Below, piece by piece: positions 24,173 to 36,044 of a stretch of DNA of 64,000 nucleotides. This stretch comes from Clostridia bacterium. GTDB taxonomy: Bacteria > Bacillota > Clostridia > Oscillospirales > Acutalibacteraceae. Each line of letters begins with the position of its first letter. Position 1 is the stretch's first letter. A program made the position numbers and the translations under genes. Below the pieces are notes generated by a model. The model was not told the origin of the DNA, made no database searches, and worked only from the letters and a program-made list of their open reading frames with translations. The DNA is taken from positions 1-64,000 of the forward strand of contig JAFQFY010000033.1 of NCBI GenBank assembly GCA_017398485.1, in the 5' to 3' direction.

Positions 24173-26203
24173 TTATTCCGCGGTTTCCTCGGCCGGAGCT
24201 TCCTCAACAGCGGGAGCTTCCTCAACAACGGGAGCTTCCTCGGGGAGCAGGGCGCGGATGGACAGGCTGATGCGCTTACGCTCATAGTCGACGGCGGTGA
24301 TCTTCGCCTCGACCTCCTGACCGATCTGCAGCTCGTCCTGCGGCTTCTCGACGCGATGGTTGGCGATCTGCGAAATGTGGATCAGACCGTCCACGCCGGG
24401 GATGATCTGGGCGAATGCGCCGAACGCGGTCATGCCCACGACCTTCGCGGTAACAACGCTGTCGATCGGATACTGCGCCTTGAAGATCTCCCACGGATTG
24501 TCCTCCGCCTTACGGTAGCCAAGCGAGATTTTCTTCTTCTCGGCATCGAGAGCCTTAATAAATACGGTGACGACGTCGCCGACATTCATGACCTCGGAGG
24601 GGTGCTTGATGCGGCTCCAGGACATCTCGGAGATGTGGACCATGCCGTCCACGCCGCCGAGATCGACGAACGCGCCGTAAGAAGTGAGGGATTTGACCGC
24701 GCCGGTGTATTCCTGACCGACTTCGGCCTGCGCCCAGAACTTCTCTTCGATCTCTTTGCGAGCCGCCTGCGCGACCTGGCGGATCGAGCCGACTGCGTGA
24801 CGGCGATGGGTGTTGACCTCGATGATCTTGAGCTGGACAGCCTGACCCTTCAGGGGGCTGAGGTCTTCCATGCGGTTGACGGAAGCCTGCGAGGCGGGCA
24901 CGAACACGCGCACGCCGTTGGTGACGACGAGAACGCCGCCCTTGATAACCTCGACGACGGTGCCGTCGAGAACGGTGCCTTCAGCCTCGGCGTTGACGAT
25001 GGTCTCCCATCCCTTGAGCGCGTCGACGCGCTTCTTGGACAGGAGGATGGTGCCTTCCTGGTCGTTGGTGCGCATGATGAGCAACTCGAGCTCATCACCG
25101 ATCTTCACCAGATCGGCAGGGACGGCGTTGGGATCGCCGGACAACTCGCTGGCAGGGATATAACCGGTCTGCTTGCGGCCAATGACTTCTACCTGAACTT
25201 CGTTGGGCGCAATCGCGACGACCAATCCACGGACTTTATCATCAGTGGCGTTCTGCAGAGTCGCATCCACGGCGGCGGCGAACTCTTCAGAGCTCATCTC
25301 CTCATTGTTGTTGATTTTGGTTTCCAGGGCTTCGCTGTTGACGATTTCGGACATAGTGCAATGTACCTCCTTTATTATATCGGCCGGTGTGGAAGCGCCG
25401 GCGGTCAGACCGACGGTCTGGCCCACGGTGAAGCCGTCGCGGTTGAGCTCGTCTGCCGTCTCGACCCAGTGGGTCGGACAGTAGTCGGAACACACGGCGC
25501 ACAGCTTCGCGGTGTTGGAGCTTTCCTTCCCTCCGACAACCACCATCTGATCGCATTCTTGGGCGAGTCGGATGGCTTCGCGCTGCCTCTCGGCAGTCGC
25601 ATTACATATTGTATCAAAGATTTGGAGATTTGTACAGTGTTTTTTTGCGATTTTTGCGCATTTTTCCCACACTTCTGCATGAAAAGTGGTCTGCGCTACC
25701 ATTATACACGGTGCAGTTGTCAAAAATTGGTGATTTTTTATACATTTTTCTAATTCGTCTGCATTGCTGAACACAAAAATGGGCGGTTCGCCGTCGGTTT
25801 GCACGCCGTGACCGCGGATGCCGAGCACCTCCGGATGGGTCGCATCGCCGGCGATGAGCACCGCACTGCCTGCCGCGGAATGCTCGGCGACGATGCGATG
25901 GATCTTGGCAACGAACGGGCAGGTCGCGTCATTGCATTCAACGCCGAGGCGTTCGATAGCCTCGTAGGTTGCGCGCGGTATACCGTGGGAACGGATGACC
26001 AGTGTGGCGCCTTCGGGGGTATCGGACGGATCCTCGACGATGCGCACGCCGCGCGCGGCGAGTTCGTCGACCACCTGCGGATTGTGAATGATCGGGCCGA
26101 GGGTACAGACGGATTTGCCCTCGTCGAGCAGTTCGCGTACGCGGTTGACGGCTTTATTCACGCCGAAGCAAAAGCCGGCGGTTTTGGCAAGTTTAACAGG
26201 CAT
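24173..26203 (-). CDS. ispH: 4-hydroxy-3-methylbut-2-enyl diphosphate reductase fused to S1 RNA-binding domains (IspH-RpsA)
   Basis: 676-residue fusion. Residues 1 to about 285 are IspH, the last MEP-pathway enzyme making IPP and DMAPP; its three [4Fe-4S] cysteines are in GFCFGV (C12), DATCPFV and DTICNAT, with RSHG and GGKESSNT present. After a Glu/Asn-rich linker come four S1 domains (about 320-395, 400-480, 490-565, 575-650); the last two are canonical (YGAFVDLGGVDGMVHIS, FGAFAQIIPGVDGLIHIS), the second is degenerate. The tail is a Glu/Ala/Pro repeat (EEAPVVEEAPAVEEAP). This fusion is known in Clostridia, where it may serve as the ribosomal S1 equivalent. It follows cmk by 12 bases. Confidence 0.95.
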   Translation of the reverse strand: MPVKLAKTAGFCFGVNKAVNRVRELLDEGKSVCTLGPIIHNPQVVDELAARGVRIVEDPSDTPEGATLVIRSHGIPRATYEAIERLGVECNDATCPFVAKIHRIVAEHSAAGSAVLIAGDATHPEVLGIRGHGVQTDGEPPIFVFSNADELEKCIKNHQFLTTAPCIMVAQTTFHAEVWEKCAKIAKKHCTNLQIFDTICNATAERQREAIRLAQECDQMVVVGGKESSNTAKLCAVCSDYCPTHWVETADELNRDGFTVGQTVGLTAGASTPADIIKEVHCTMSEIVNSEALETKINNNEEMSSEEFAAAVDATLQNATDDKVRGLVVAIAPNEVQVEVIGRKQTGYIPASELSGDPNAVPADLVKIGDELELLIMRTNDQEGTILLSKKRVDALKGWETIVNAEAEGTVLDGTVVEVIKGGVLVVTNGVRVFVPASQASVNRMEDLSPLKGQAVQLKIIEVNTHRRHAVGSIRQVAQAARKEIEEKFWAQAEVGQEYTGAVKSLTSYGAFVDLGGVDGMVHISEMSWSRIKHPSEVMNVGDVVTVFIKALDAEKKKISLGYRKAEDNPWEIFKAQYPIDSVVTAKVVGMTAFGAFAQIIPGVDGLIHISQIANHRVEKPQDELQIGQEVEAKITAVDYERKRISLSIRALLPEEAPVVEEAPAVEEAPAEETAE

Positions 26204-26215
26204 ACGATCTCTCCG

Positions 26216-26887
26216 TTATTTCGGCAGATTTTCGAGCACGACCTCTTTCATACGCGCGATCGATTGCTCCAAATTGAGGGCGCTGGTGTCCACCTCGACG
26301 GCGTCGTCTGCCTTACGCAGAGGGGCGGCGGCGCGGTGGGCGTCGTCGTAGTCGCGTTTTTTCATGTCTGCGAGCACGGCGTCGAGGGTGACGCTCTCGC
26401 CCTTTTCGACGAGTTCTTTGTAGCGACGCTCGGCGCGCGACTCGGGCGAGGCGGTGAGGAAGATCTTCACGTCGGCATTGGGCAGAATGACGGTACCGAT
26501 ATCGCGTCCGTCCATGACCACCGAGTGTGCGGCGGCGATGTCGCGTTGCAGATTGAGCAGGAAGGCGCGAACGCCGGGTATCGCGGATATCTTTGACGCC
26601 GCCATCGAGATCTGCGGCGTGCGGATGCGGTTGCTGACGTCCTCGTCATTAACGAAAACGTGCTGTTCGCCCTCCACGTGAGCGAGCGATACGCGCAGAC
26701 CGTCGAGCGCGACGATCACTGCGGCATCGTCGTCGATGGAGATGCCGTTATGGTACATATAATAGCCGATCGCGCGATACAGCGCACCGGTGTCGACGTA
26801 GATGAGGCCGAGATCCTTTGCCAGCGCGCGAGCGATGGTGCTTTTGCCTGCGCCGGCAGGACCGTCGATGGCGATTTGATAGGACAT
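26216..26887 (-). CDS. cmk: Cytidylate kinase
   Basis: Phosphorylates CMP and dCMP. P-loop DGPAGAGKST at residues 8-17 (K15), then YVDTGALYRAIGYY, the NMP-binding region with MAASKISAIPGVRAFLL, and GRDIGTVILPNAD. 223 residues. ATG 26887 follows AAGGAGG by 9 bases. It sits between a flavoprotein gene and ispH-S1, the usual clostridial neighbourhood. Confidence 0.96.
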   Translation of the reverse strand: MSYQIAIDGPAGAGKSTIARALAKDLGLIYVDTGALYRAIGYYMYHNGISIDDDAAVIVALDGLRVSLAHVEGEQHVFVNDEDVSNRIRTPQISMAASKISAIPGVRAFLLNLQRDIAAAHSVVMDGRDIGTVILPNADVKIFLTASPESRAERRYKELVEKGESVTLDAVLADMKKRDYDDAHRAAAPLRKADDAVEVDTSALNLEQSIARMKEVVLENLPK

Positions 26888-26901
26888 GATAAACATCCTC
26901 C

Positions 26902-28125
26902 TTAGATATGTTGACCGGCGGCCATGCCGGTGGAGAAGGCGATCTGCAAATTGAAGCCGCCCGTATAGGCGTCGACGTCCAGCACCTCGCCGGCAAAGGA
27001 CAGACCGCTGACCAGACGCGATTGCATGGTGCGCGCGTTGATCTCCTTAACGCTGACGCCGCCGGCGGTGACGATCGCCTCCGACAGGGGGCGGAAACCG
27101 TCCACGCGCACCGGCATGGCTTTGATGCGGTCGCGCAGGCGCAGTCGTTCCTCCTTGGTGATCGCGTTGCATTTTTTGGCGGCGTTGATCTCGGCCATGC
27201 GCAGAATGACGGGGATGAGCAGGCGCGGCAGCAGTTTGCCCAGCGCGTTGCCGATGTCCATGTTGCTGCGCTCGGCAAAGTCACGCAATATACGCGCGTC
27301 GAGCTGTTCGGGGGAGAGTCCCGGCTTCCAGTCGATGTACAGCGTGTAGCGTCCGACGGCCATTTGCCGCATGTGCGCGCTTGCGCTGAGCACCATCGGA
27401 CCGCTGACGCCGAAATGGGTGAACAGCATCTCGCCGAGGTCTTGATAGATGATCTTGTTGGTGTGATTATCCTTGACCGTCAGGGCGCAGTTTTTCAGCG
27501 ACAGGCCCTGCATATCGGGACAGAACGCGTCGGGACTTTCCAGCGCGACGAGGGAGGGACGCGGCGGCTCGACGGTGTGCCCTGCCTGCGCGGCAAGGGT
27601 ATAGCCGTCGCCGGTCGAGCCGGTGCCGGGATAGGAACAGCCGCCGGTCGCGACGATGACCGCATCGGCAGCGAGCATGCGGCCGTCCTCCAATTCGACG
27701 CCCGTGCAGGCGCCGTTTTCGATGTTTAGTTTGACCGCGCGTCCTTCAATAAACCGCGCGCCACCCTGTTTGGCGTACCCGACGATCGCGTCGACGATAT
27801 CGACGGCTTTGTCGGATACGGGGAAGACGCGTTTGCCGCGTTCGGTTTTGAGCGGTACGCCGTTGTCCTCCAACAGCGCCATCATATCCTGCGGCGTGAA
27901 GGCGGTGACGGCGCTGTACAGAAAGCGTCCGTTCTCCGGCACGCTGGCGATAAACTCCTCGACGGAGCAGTTGTTGGTGACGTTGCACCGACCCTTACCG
28001 GTGATCATCACCTTGCGTGCCGGTCGAGGGTTGCGCTCGATGACGGTGACGGTGTGTCCCTGCCGTGCCGCCGCGCCGGCGGCCATGCAACCGGCCGCAC
28101 CGCCGCCGATGACTAATACGTTCAT
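26902..28125 (-). CDS. YhiN/BaiN-family FAD-dependent oxidoreductase
   Basis: 407-residue flavoprotein of the HI0933/YhiN group. N-terminal FAD-binding GGGAAGCMAA at residues 7-16, the family signature GKGRCNVTN at about 43-51, a mid-protein TGGCSYPGTGSTGDGY, and a C-terminal AGEVLDVDAYTGGFNLQIAFSTG closing the FAD site. In related Clostridia BaiN has been linked to bile acid reduction, but the family is broad and the substrate here is unknown. ATG 28125 overlaps the regulator stop by 4 bases. Confidence 0.9.
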   Translation of the reverse strand: MNVLVIGGGAAGCMAAGAAARQGHTVTVIERNPRPARKVMITGKGRCNVTNNCSVEEFIASVPENGRFLYSAVTAFTPQDMMALLEDNGVPLKTERGKRVFPVSDKAVDIVDAIVGYAKQGGARFIEGRAVKLNIENGACTGVELEDGRMLAADAVIVATGGCSYPGTGSTGDGYTLAAQAGHTVEPPRPSLVALESPDAFCPDMQGLSLKNCALTVKDNHTNKIIYQDLGEMLFTHFGVSGPMVLSASAHMRQMAVGRYTLYIDWKPGLSPEQLDARILRDFAERSNMDIGNALGKLLPRLLIPVILRMAEINAAKKCNAITKEERLRLRDRIKAMPVRVDGFRPLSEAIVTAGGVSVKEINARTMQSRLVSGLSFAGEVLDVDAYTGGFNLQIAFSTGMAAGQHI

Positions 28126-29003
28126 TGAGCGTTCTCCGTTTCGTCCATTTTCTCATACACCTTATAGGTATTCCATAAGTGTTCAAGTTCCTCTAATTTT
28201 CCGCGGCTTTGATCCATGGTGCGCAGAGAGATCGCCACGATGAGTGCATTGACGATGCTCATCGGCGCGACCAGCGAGTCCACGATGGAGGTGGTGCCGC
28301 TGTGCGCGAGCAACAGCGATGAGGCGTACGGCGCGATCGGGGACAGAGGACTGTCGGTGATCGCCACCACGCCGGCGCCCTTGGATTGGGCGTAGTGCAG
28401 AGTGGTCGCCGCCTTGCTGGAATAGCGAGGGAAGCTGATGCCGATGATCGCGTCCTGCGGCCCGATATCCAGCATCTCTTCGAATATTTCGTTCTGGCTG
28501 GACGAGGAGATGATCTGCACCCGTCCGCCGAGCAGCATTTTCAGATAATGGGTGAGGAAGCCGGCGAGCGCTTTACAACTGCCGGCGCCGAAAACGTAGA
28601 TTTGACGCGCGTTCACGAGGGTATCCACTGCGTCGAAGAAGGCGGTCTCGTCCATCTCCTCCATCGTGCGGCGAATGTTGCCGATATCGCCTTTGGCGAC
28701 GTTTTGCAGGAGATTTTGCTCGTTCATGCGCGCACGTGTGACTTCCAGACGCTCGACGATGGTCAGCTTACTGCGGATGTGCTCCTGCACGGCGCGTTGC
28801 AGCTGCGGATAGCCTTCGAAGCCAAGCTCGGTGGCAAAGCGCACCACCGTGGACTCGCTCACCTGCGCTTCTTCGCCGAGGCGCAGTGCGGTCATGAACG
28901 CCGCCTCGTCACAGTGCTCGATGATATACTGCGCGATGCGCCGCTGCCCTTTGGAAAACTCTTTTTCGTGTGCGTTGATGAGTGCAATGAGATTGCCTTT
29001 CAT
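28122..29003 (-). CDS. MurR/RpiR-family transcriptional regulator
   Basis: 293 residues: an N-terminal helix-turn-helix of the HTH_6 type (AAFMTALRLGEEAQVSEST, about 33-51) and a C-terminal SIS domain (YVFGAGSCKALAGFLTHYL, ISFPRYSSKAATTL) that binds phosphosugars in this family. Usually controls amino-sugar or phosphosugar use; no sugar genes are adjacent, so the ligand is not apparent. It heads the operon with the flavoprotein, cmk and ispH-S1, and has its own promoter at 29037-29065. Confidence 0.92.
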   Translation of the reverse strand: MKGNLIALINAHEKEFSKGQRRIAQYIIEHCDEAAFMTALRLGEEAQVSESTVVRFATELGFEGYPQLQRAVQEHIRSKLTIVERLEVTRARMNEQNLLQNVAKGDIGNIRRTMEEMDETAFFDAVDTLVNARQIYVFGAGSCKALAGFLTHYLKMLLGGRVQIISSSSQNEIFEEMLDIGPQDAIIGISFPRYSSKAATTLHYAQSKGAGVVAITDSPLSPIAPYASSLLLAHSGTTSIVDSLVAPMSIVNALIVAISLRTMDQSRGKLEELEHLWNTYKVYEKMDETENAQ

Positions 29004-29036
29004 AGCACAGCCTTCTTTCGTTTGGTTTATACCGTT

Positions 29037-29065
29037 ATTCTACTCCGAAGCAGGCAAAAATGCAA
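29037..29065 (-). promoter_or_regulatory. Promoter of the RpiR-cmk-ispH operon
   Basis: TTGCAT (29060-29065) - 17 bases - TAGAAT (29037-29042) on the minus strand, 34 bases before the ATG. Confidence 0.65.
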
Positions 29066-29084
29066 GATTAAATTTTTTCTTGCA
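29061..29084 (-). terminator. Weak terminator after the small membrane protein gene
   Basis: TGCAAGA / TCTTGCA stem with an A/T loop followed by TTTTTG on the minus strand; it overlaps the -35 box of the next promoter. Confidence 0.55.
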
Positions 29085-29087
29085 AAA

Positions 29088-29630
29088 TCACAATTTAAAC
29101 AGCCGTTGCACGCGCGGTTGCCATAGGGCGAGATACTTGCCGATGAGGCCCGACAGGCATCGGTCGTACAGCCAAAACACCCCGTTGCCGAGCGGCAGGA
29201 ACACCCACGGCAGAGACACGCCACCGATGACGAAGGTATCTTTTTCCAGTCGAAATACCGCGAGCATCAGCCAATAGGCGGCGATGACGGCGGCATTGAA
29301 GACGGCAAACTTGATGCCCCATTCGAGCGCGCGGTGCAGACGACGACCTTCCAGCGCGGCTTTGAGCACGGGGTAGTAGCCGAAAAAGGCAATATACAGT
29401 CCCTTGCCTTCTAACGTGGGCACGAGCAGCAGTGCCAGCACGCTGACCGCGGCGTATACCAGCACGCCGTATTTCTTGCCGACCTCAATGACCACGGGGA
29501 TGCCGACGATGCCGGCGAGCGCGGCGAGGCTGATTTCGGTGATCGGTACGGCGGTCATCAGCAGGATGACCGTGGACAGTGCCGCCGCGACGCCGCAAAA
29601 GGCGATGCGACTGCCGGATCTTGCGTTCAT
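29088..29630 (-). CDS. Hypothetical integral membrane protein
   Basis: 180 residues with about five hydrophobic helices, starting AFCGVAAALSTVILLMTAVP. The early GVAAALS pattern and overall size recall ECF-transporter S components, but no substrate family is recognisable. Start ATG 29630 is taken for the GAGGTGA site 5 bases before it. A strong terminator stem lies only about 20 bases upstream, so transcription must come by read-through from the J-domain gene. Function unknown. Confidence 0.75.
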   Translation of the reverse strand: MNARSGSRIAFCGVAAALSTVILLMTAVPITEISLAALAGIVGIPVVIEVGKKYGVLVYAAVSVLALLLVPTLEGKGLYIAFFGYYPVLKAALEGRRLHRALEWGIKFAVFNAAVIAAYWLMLAVFRLEKDTFVIGGVSLPWVFLPLGNGVFWLYDRCLSGLIGKYLALWQPRVQRLFKL

Positions 29631-29648
29631 AGCTTTCACCTCGAAAAA

Positions 29649-29673
29649 ACCGCCGTGATTCTCTCACGGCGGT
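29649..29673 (-). terminator. Terminator after the J-domain gene
   Basis: ACCGCCGTGA / TCACGGCGGT stem followed by TTTTTTCG on the minus strand. Confidence 0.85.
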
Positions 29674-29683
29674 CCATGTTTTT

Positions 29684-30286
29684 TTAACAACAACGGATGC
29701 AGTCGCCGCCCATACATTCGCAACAGCAATCGGCGCAATACAGGGTCGTGCACACGTCACACGCATCCACGCCGCGGCCATCAGCCGAACGGTAGCCGCC
29801 GGTTTGACGGAAATGGTTCATTTGACCGAGCGCCTGACGGTATTCCATGTTCGACGGATCCATGCGGCAGGCAGTCTGGAAGTGGGTATACGCCTCTTCG
29901 AGCCAGCCTTTTTTATACAGCACACTGCCTTTGAGGAAGAACCATTCCGCGTCGCGCGCGTGGCTCGGGATGCCGTCGAGCAGCATCTCGGCGTCGCTGA
30001 TGCGGTTTTGGTTGATCATCTGGCGGATGTCGTTGTGTGCGGAATGGCCGCCGTAGCCGGCAGAGCCGCCGGTTGCGCCGCCGCGTGCGCCGCCCTTGCG
30101 CATGCGCACGATGGCGTCGTAGGCGTCGTTGATCTCCTGCATCTTTTCCTCTGCCAGATCCGACAGCGGATTGTTGGCGTAGTTATCGGGATGGTATTTG
30201 CGCGCGAGGTTGCGATAGGCGGTCTTTACCTCGTCGTCGGTGGCGTTGGGGGAAACGCCCAACACCTCATACGGATCACGTTTCAT
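29684..30286 (-). CDS. J-domain protein with a cysteine-rich C-terminus
   Basis: 200 residues. Residues 4-62 form a DnaJ domain with the Hsp70-stimulating HPD motif (KYHPDNYA). A Gly-rich linker and a TPR-like region follow ([24 protein letters not shown]). The last 25 residues are Cys-rich ([17 protein letters not shown]), suggesting a metal-binding tail. It overlaps the preceding DUF5685-like gene by 11 bases; this pair is recurrent in Clostridia as far as I recall. A DnaK co-chaperone role is inferred; the client is unknown. Confidence 0.88.
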   Translation of the reverse strand: MKRDPYEVLGVSPNATDDEVKTAYRNLARKYHPDNYANNPLSDLAEEKMQEINDAYDAIVRMRKGGARGGATGGSAGYGGHSAHNDIRQMINQNRISDAEMLLDGIPSHARDAEWFFLKGSVLYKKGWLEEAYTHFQTACRMDPSNMEYRQALGQMNHFRQTGGYRSADGRGVDACDVCTTLYCADCCCECMGGDCIRCC

Positions 30287-31154
30287 GCTTCTTGTCCTCT
30301 CCGGAAACCACCCGTCGTTGCGACGCGGGCATTCCTTGCTCCAAAATGTTACGGATGATGCCGTCGAAACGGCGAACGTCTAACAGATTATACGCGGCGA
30401 CACATTCCGCCAGGCATGCGTTAAGCGTCATAGAGGCGTATGCGCGGCAGTCGCGCACCGCATCGGTGTCGGTGTCGATCAGGTTTTTGCTCAGCGCGTA
30501 GGGGTTGTAGCGGCGGCGTTTTATATCGTCGGCAAGGTCATCGACCGCGTCGATGAGGTACACCCATCGCCCCAGGCAGTAGCCGAAGCGTTCGAGGATG
30601 ACACGTTGCTTGTCGTCCTGCGCGACGAGGGTCGCCATGTACGCGAGCAGCTTGGCGAACGGCTCGGCGGCGCGGTCGATCGAGTCGGTGCGAGCCGCTT
30701 CGACCTGCGCTTGTGCCGACGCCATTGCGGCGATCGCCGCATCCGCTTCGGGACGGCGTTTCGCTGCCCGACGGCGCGAGAGCGCCATGAGGGGATAGAG
30801 CATCGCCGCACCGAGTTTTTTGAAAAATCCCTCGTCCGCGAGGGTGTCTTTGAGTTTATAATAGGCGAGTAGGGTGCCGAGATCCGCCGCTAAATCGGTA
30901 GCGACGGTGTTTTGGCATTTCAGGCACTTTTTCGTCGGGTTAAAGCTGCATCGACCCGGGCAGAAGCGCGGGTCAGCTTGCTCGAGCGCCATGTGCAATA
31001 AGGCGAGAAAGGTCATGTCGTAGCTGAGCGTCATGCGCGCGGTCAGCCCGTAACGCTTGCCGAGGCGCTTGCACAGCGTGCAGTAGACGCCGCGGTATTG
31101 CTCATATTCGCCCATGGTAATGGTGGGCTTGTGTAACCGCACGTAGCCAAACAT
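30276..31154 (-). CDS. DUF5685-like protein
   Basis: 292 residues, helical, soluble. N-terminal [13 protein letters not shown] followed by cysteines in RFCPGRCSF and CLKCQN gives a probable metal site (CX2C ... CX3C ... CX2C). A later Asp-rich helix [20 protein letters not shown] resembles the metal-diphosphate motifs of isoprenoid-synthase folds, but activity is unproven. It matches my recollection of the DUF5685 family, commonly next to a J-domain gene, as here. Function unknown. Confidence 0.78.
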   Translation of the reverse strand: MFGYVRLHKPTITMGEYEQYRGVYCTLCKRLGKRYGLTARMTLSYDMTFLALLHMALEQADPRFCPGRCSFNPTKKCLKCQNTVATDLAADLGTLLAYYKLKDTLADEGFFKKLGAAMLYPLMALSRRRAAKRRPEADAAIAAMASAQAQVEAARTDSIDRAAEPFAKLLAYMATLVAQDDKQRVILERFGYCLGRWVYLIDAVDDLADDIKRRRYNPYALSKNLIDTDTDAVRDCRAYASMTLNACLAECVAAYNLLDVRRFDGIIRNILEQGMPASQRRVVSGEDKKHET

Positions 31155-31219
31155 AAAATCACCTTAGTATTATCCTATCAAAACCGTGATATAGAGGTGT
31201 GAAATAATTGTAAATATTC

Positions 31220-34045
31220 TTATTCCAGCACCTTTTTGAGATACTGTCCCGTATAGGATGCGTCGCACGCGGCAACCTCTTCGGGTGTGCCGCAGACGAC
31301 GAGCGTGCCGCCCCTGTCGCCGCCCTCGGGACCGAGGTCGAGGATATAATCGCACACCTTGATAACTTCCAAATTGTGTTCGATGACGATGACGGTGTTG
31401 CCGCCGTCGACGAGGCGTTGCAGCACGTCGATGAGCCGCGACACGTCGGCGGTGTGCAGACCCGTGGTCGGCTCGTCGAGAATATACACCGTGCGTCCGG
31501 TGCCGCGGCGGGCCAGTTCGGTTGCCAGCTTGACGCGTTGCGCTTCGCCGCCCGACAGGGTGGTCGCCGGTTGTCCGATCTTAATATAGCCGAGACCGAC
31601 ATCCTGCAAGGTTTGCAGTTTTCTGGCGATCTTCGGGTGGGCGGAGAAGAAGGAGACGCCCTCCTCGACCGTCATATCCAGCACGTCTGCGATGGACTTA
31701 CCCTTATATTTGACCTCCAGCGTTTCGCGGCTGTATCGCTTGCCGCCGCACACCTCGCACGGCACGAAGATGTCTGGCAGGAAGTTCATCTCGATCTTGA
31801 GAATGCCGTCGCCCTGACACGCTTCGCACCGACCGCCCTTGACGTTAAACGAGAAGCGACCGGCGTTGTAGCCGCGCACCTTGGAATCGGTGGTGGAGGC
31901 GTATAATTCACGGATATCGTTGAACACGCCGGTGTAGGTTGCGGGGTTGGAACGTGGACTGCGCCCGATGGGTGACTGGTCGATGTCAATGACCTTGTCG
32001 AGGTGTTCGAGACCCTCGATGCCGTCGTGCTTGCCGGCGCGCGTGTGGGCGCGGTTGAGGTCTTTGGCGAGCCGTTTATATAAGATCGCATTGACCAGCG
32101 ACGATTTGCCCGATCCCGACACGCCGGTCACGCAGGTGAAAGCGCCGAGAGGGAAGGCCGCGTCGATGTTTTTGAGGTTATTTTCCTTGGCTCCCCTGAC
32201 GGTCAACCACTTGCCGTTGCCTTCGCGCCGCTTTTGCGGCAGAGGGATGCGGCGCTTGCCGGAGAGATACTGTCCCGTCAGCGACGCTTCGCAATCGGCG
32301 ATGCCGTCCACCGAGCCGGAATACACGATCTCGCCGCCGTGGATACCGGCGCCTGGGCCGACGTCCACGATCCAATCCGCCGCGCGCATGGTGTCCTCGT
32401 CGTGTTCCACCACGATGAGCGTGTTGCCGAGGTCGCGCAGATGGCGCAGGGTGTTAAGCAAGCGGTCGTTATCGCGCTGGTGCAAGCCGATGCTCGGCTC
32501 GTCGAGCACGTACAGCACGCCCATGAGATACGAGCCGATCTGGGTAGCCAGACGGATGCGCTGTGCCTCGCCGCCCGACAGGGTGGCGGCGCCGCGCCCG
32601 AGGGTGAGATAGCCAAGTCCCACGCTCGCGAGGAAATGCAAGCGCTCGCGGATCTCTTTGAGCACGCGATCACCGATCATATGCTCGCGCTCGGTCAGCT
32701 CGACGGTGTTGATGAACTCTTGCAATTCCTCTATCGTGAGATCGCACAGCTCCATAATGTTGCGACCGCCCACCGTGACGGCGAGCGACTCGGGCTTTAA
32801 GCGGCGCCCGTGACATTCGTGGCAGTCGACCTGGCTCATATACTGTTCGAGTTCTTCACGGACGACCTCGCTGGAGGTTTCGGCGTAGCGACGCTGGAGG
32901 TTGTTGACGATACCTTCAAAAGCGGTGTAATGCGTGCCGCTGCCGTATTCGCGCGTGTAGGTCATTTTGATCTTCTCGCCGTTAGTGCCGTAGAGTATGG
33001 CGTCAAGCGCCTCGCGGGGCAGGTCCTTGACGGGCGTGTCGAGAGAGAAGCCGTAGTGCGCGGCGAGCCCGTCATAGTACATTTTGGCGATGGTACTGCC
33101 GTCGCGGTAGTTCCAGCCGCTTGCCTGAATCGCGCCCTCGCGGATCGACAGCGCGTCGTCGGCGATGACGCGTTCGGGGTCGATGGTCATATACACGCCC
33201 AGACCCGTGCACTTCGGGCACGCGCCGTAGGGGTTGTTGAACGAGAACATGCGCGGTGACAATTCTTCCACGCTCACGCCGTGGTCGGGGCAGGCGTAGT
33301 TGCGCGAGAAAGTCAGTTCTTCGCCGTCGACGACGTCGACGACGAGCAGACCGCCCGACAGCGTGGTGGCGGTCTCCACCGAATCGGTCAGGCGCCCGAC
33401 GATATCCTCGCGCACCACCAGACGGTCGACCACGACCTCGATGGTGTGCTTTTTATTTTTATCCAACTCGATGGGCTCGAGCAGGTCGTAGACGATGCCG
33501 TCCACACGCGCGCGGGCATAACCGGCCTTGCGCGCGGATTCAAGCTCCTTGGCGTATTGCCCCTTGCGTCCGCGCACGATGGGCGCGAGCAACTGGATCT
33601 TGGTGCCTTCGGGCAGGGCAAGGATGCGGTCGGTGATCTGGTCTACCGTCTGCTGACGGATCTCGCGGCCGCAGATCGGGCAGTGCGGCACGCCGATGCG
33701 CGCATACAGCAGGCGCATATAATCGAAGATTTCGGTCACCGTGCCGACGGTGGAGCGAGGGTTCTTTGAGGTGGTTTTCTGGTCGATGGAGATGGCAGGG
33801 GAAAGGCCCTCGATATAGTCGACGTCGGGCTTGTCCATCTGTCCGAGAAATTGGCGCGCGTAGGAGGACAGACTCTCCATATAGCGCCGTTGCCCTTCGG
33901 CGTAGATGGTGTCGAAGGCAAGCGAAGACTTGCCCGAGCCGGACAGACCCGTGAACACAATCATCTTGTCACGGGGCAGCTCGAGGTCGACGTTTTTGAG
34001 ATTATGGGCGCGCGCACCCTTGATGATCAGCTTTGTTTCGGCCAT
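31220..34045 (-). CDS. uvrA: Excinuclease ABC subunit A
   Basis: Damage-recognition ATPase of nucleotide excision repair. Two ABC ATPase modules: Walker [15 protein letters not shown] near the N-terminus and [14 protein letters not shown] in the second half, with signatures [13 protein letters not shown] and [13 protein letters not shown]. Zinc-finger cysteines are visible ([29 protein letters not shown]). 941 residues, normal. It starts 2 bases after uvrB; uvrC is not nearby. Confidence 0.98.
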   Translation of the reverse strand: MAETKLIIKGARAHNLKNVDLELPRDKMIVFTGLSGSGKSSLAFDTIYAEGQRRYMESLSSYARQFLGQMDKPDVDYIEGLSPAISIDQKTTSKNPRSTVGTVTEIFDYMRLLYARIGVPHCPICGREIRQQTVDQITDRILALPEGTKIQLLAPIVRGRKGQYAKELESARKAGYARARVDGIVYDLLEPIELDKNKKHTIEVVVDRLVVREDIVGRLTDSVETATTLSGGLLVVDVVDGEELTFSRNYACPDHGVSVEELSPRMFSFNNPYGACPKCTGLGVYMTIDPERVIADDALSIREGAIQASGWNYRDGSTIAKMYYDGLAAHYGFSLDTPVKDLPREALDAILYGTNGEKIKMTYTREYGSGTHYTAFEGIVNNLQRRYAETSSEVVREELEQYMSQVDCHECHGRRLKPESLAVTVGGRNIMELCDLTIEELQEFINTVELTEREHMIGDRVLKEIRERLHFLASVGLGYLTLGRGAATLSGGEAQRIRLATQIGSYLMGVLYVLDEPSIGLHQRDNDRLLNTLRHLRDLGNTLIVVEHDEDTMRAADWIVDVGPGAGIHGGEIVYSGSVDGIADCEASLTGQYLSGKRRIPLPQKRREGNGKWLTVRGAKENNLKNIDAAFPLGAFTCVTGVSGSGKSSLVNAILYKRLAKDLNRAHTRAGKHDGIEGLEHLDKVIDIDQSPIGRSPRSNPATYTGVFNDIRELYASTTDSKVRGYNAGRFSFNVKGGRCEACQGDGILKIEMNFLPDIFVPCEVCGGKRYSRETLEVKYKGKSIADVLDMTVEEGVSFFSAHPKIARKLQTLQDVGLGYIKIGQPATTLSGGEAQRVKLATELARRGTGRTVYILDEPTTGLHTADVSRLIDVLQRLVDGGNTVIVIEHNLEVIKVCDYILDLGPEGGDRGGTLVVCGTPEEVAACDASYTGQYLKKVLE

Positions 34046-34047
34046 AC

Positions 34048-36015
<1,968 letters not shown>

Positions 36016-36044
36016 AGGGCGACCTCCTTTCGCGTGTCACCGTG

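Noticed and set aside
24180..24245. Short tandem DNA repeat (GGAGCTTCCTC units)
   Set aside because: It encodes the Glu/Ala/Pro tail of IspH-S1 and needs no other explanation.
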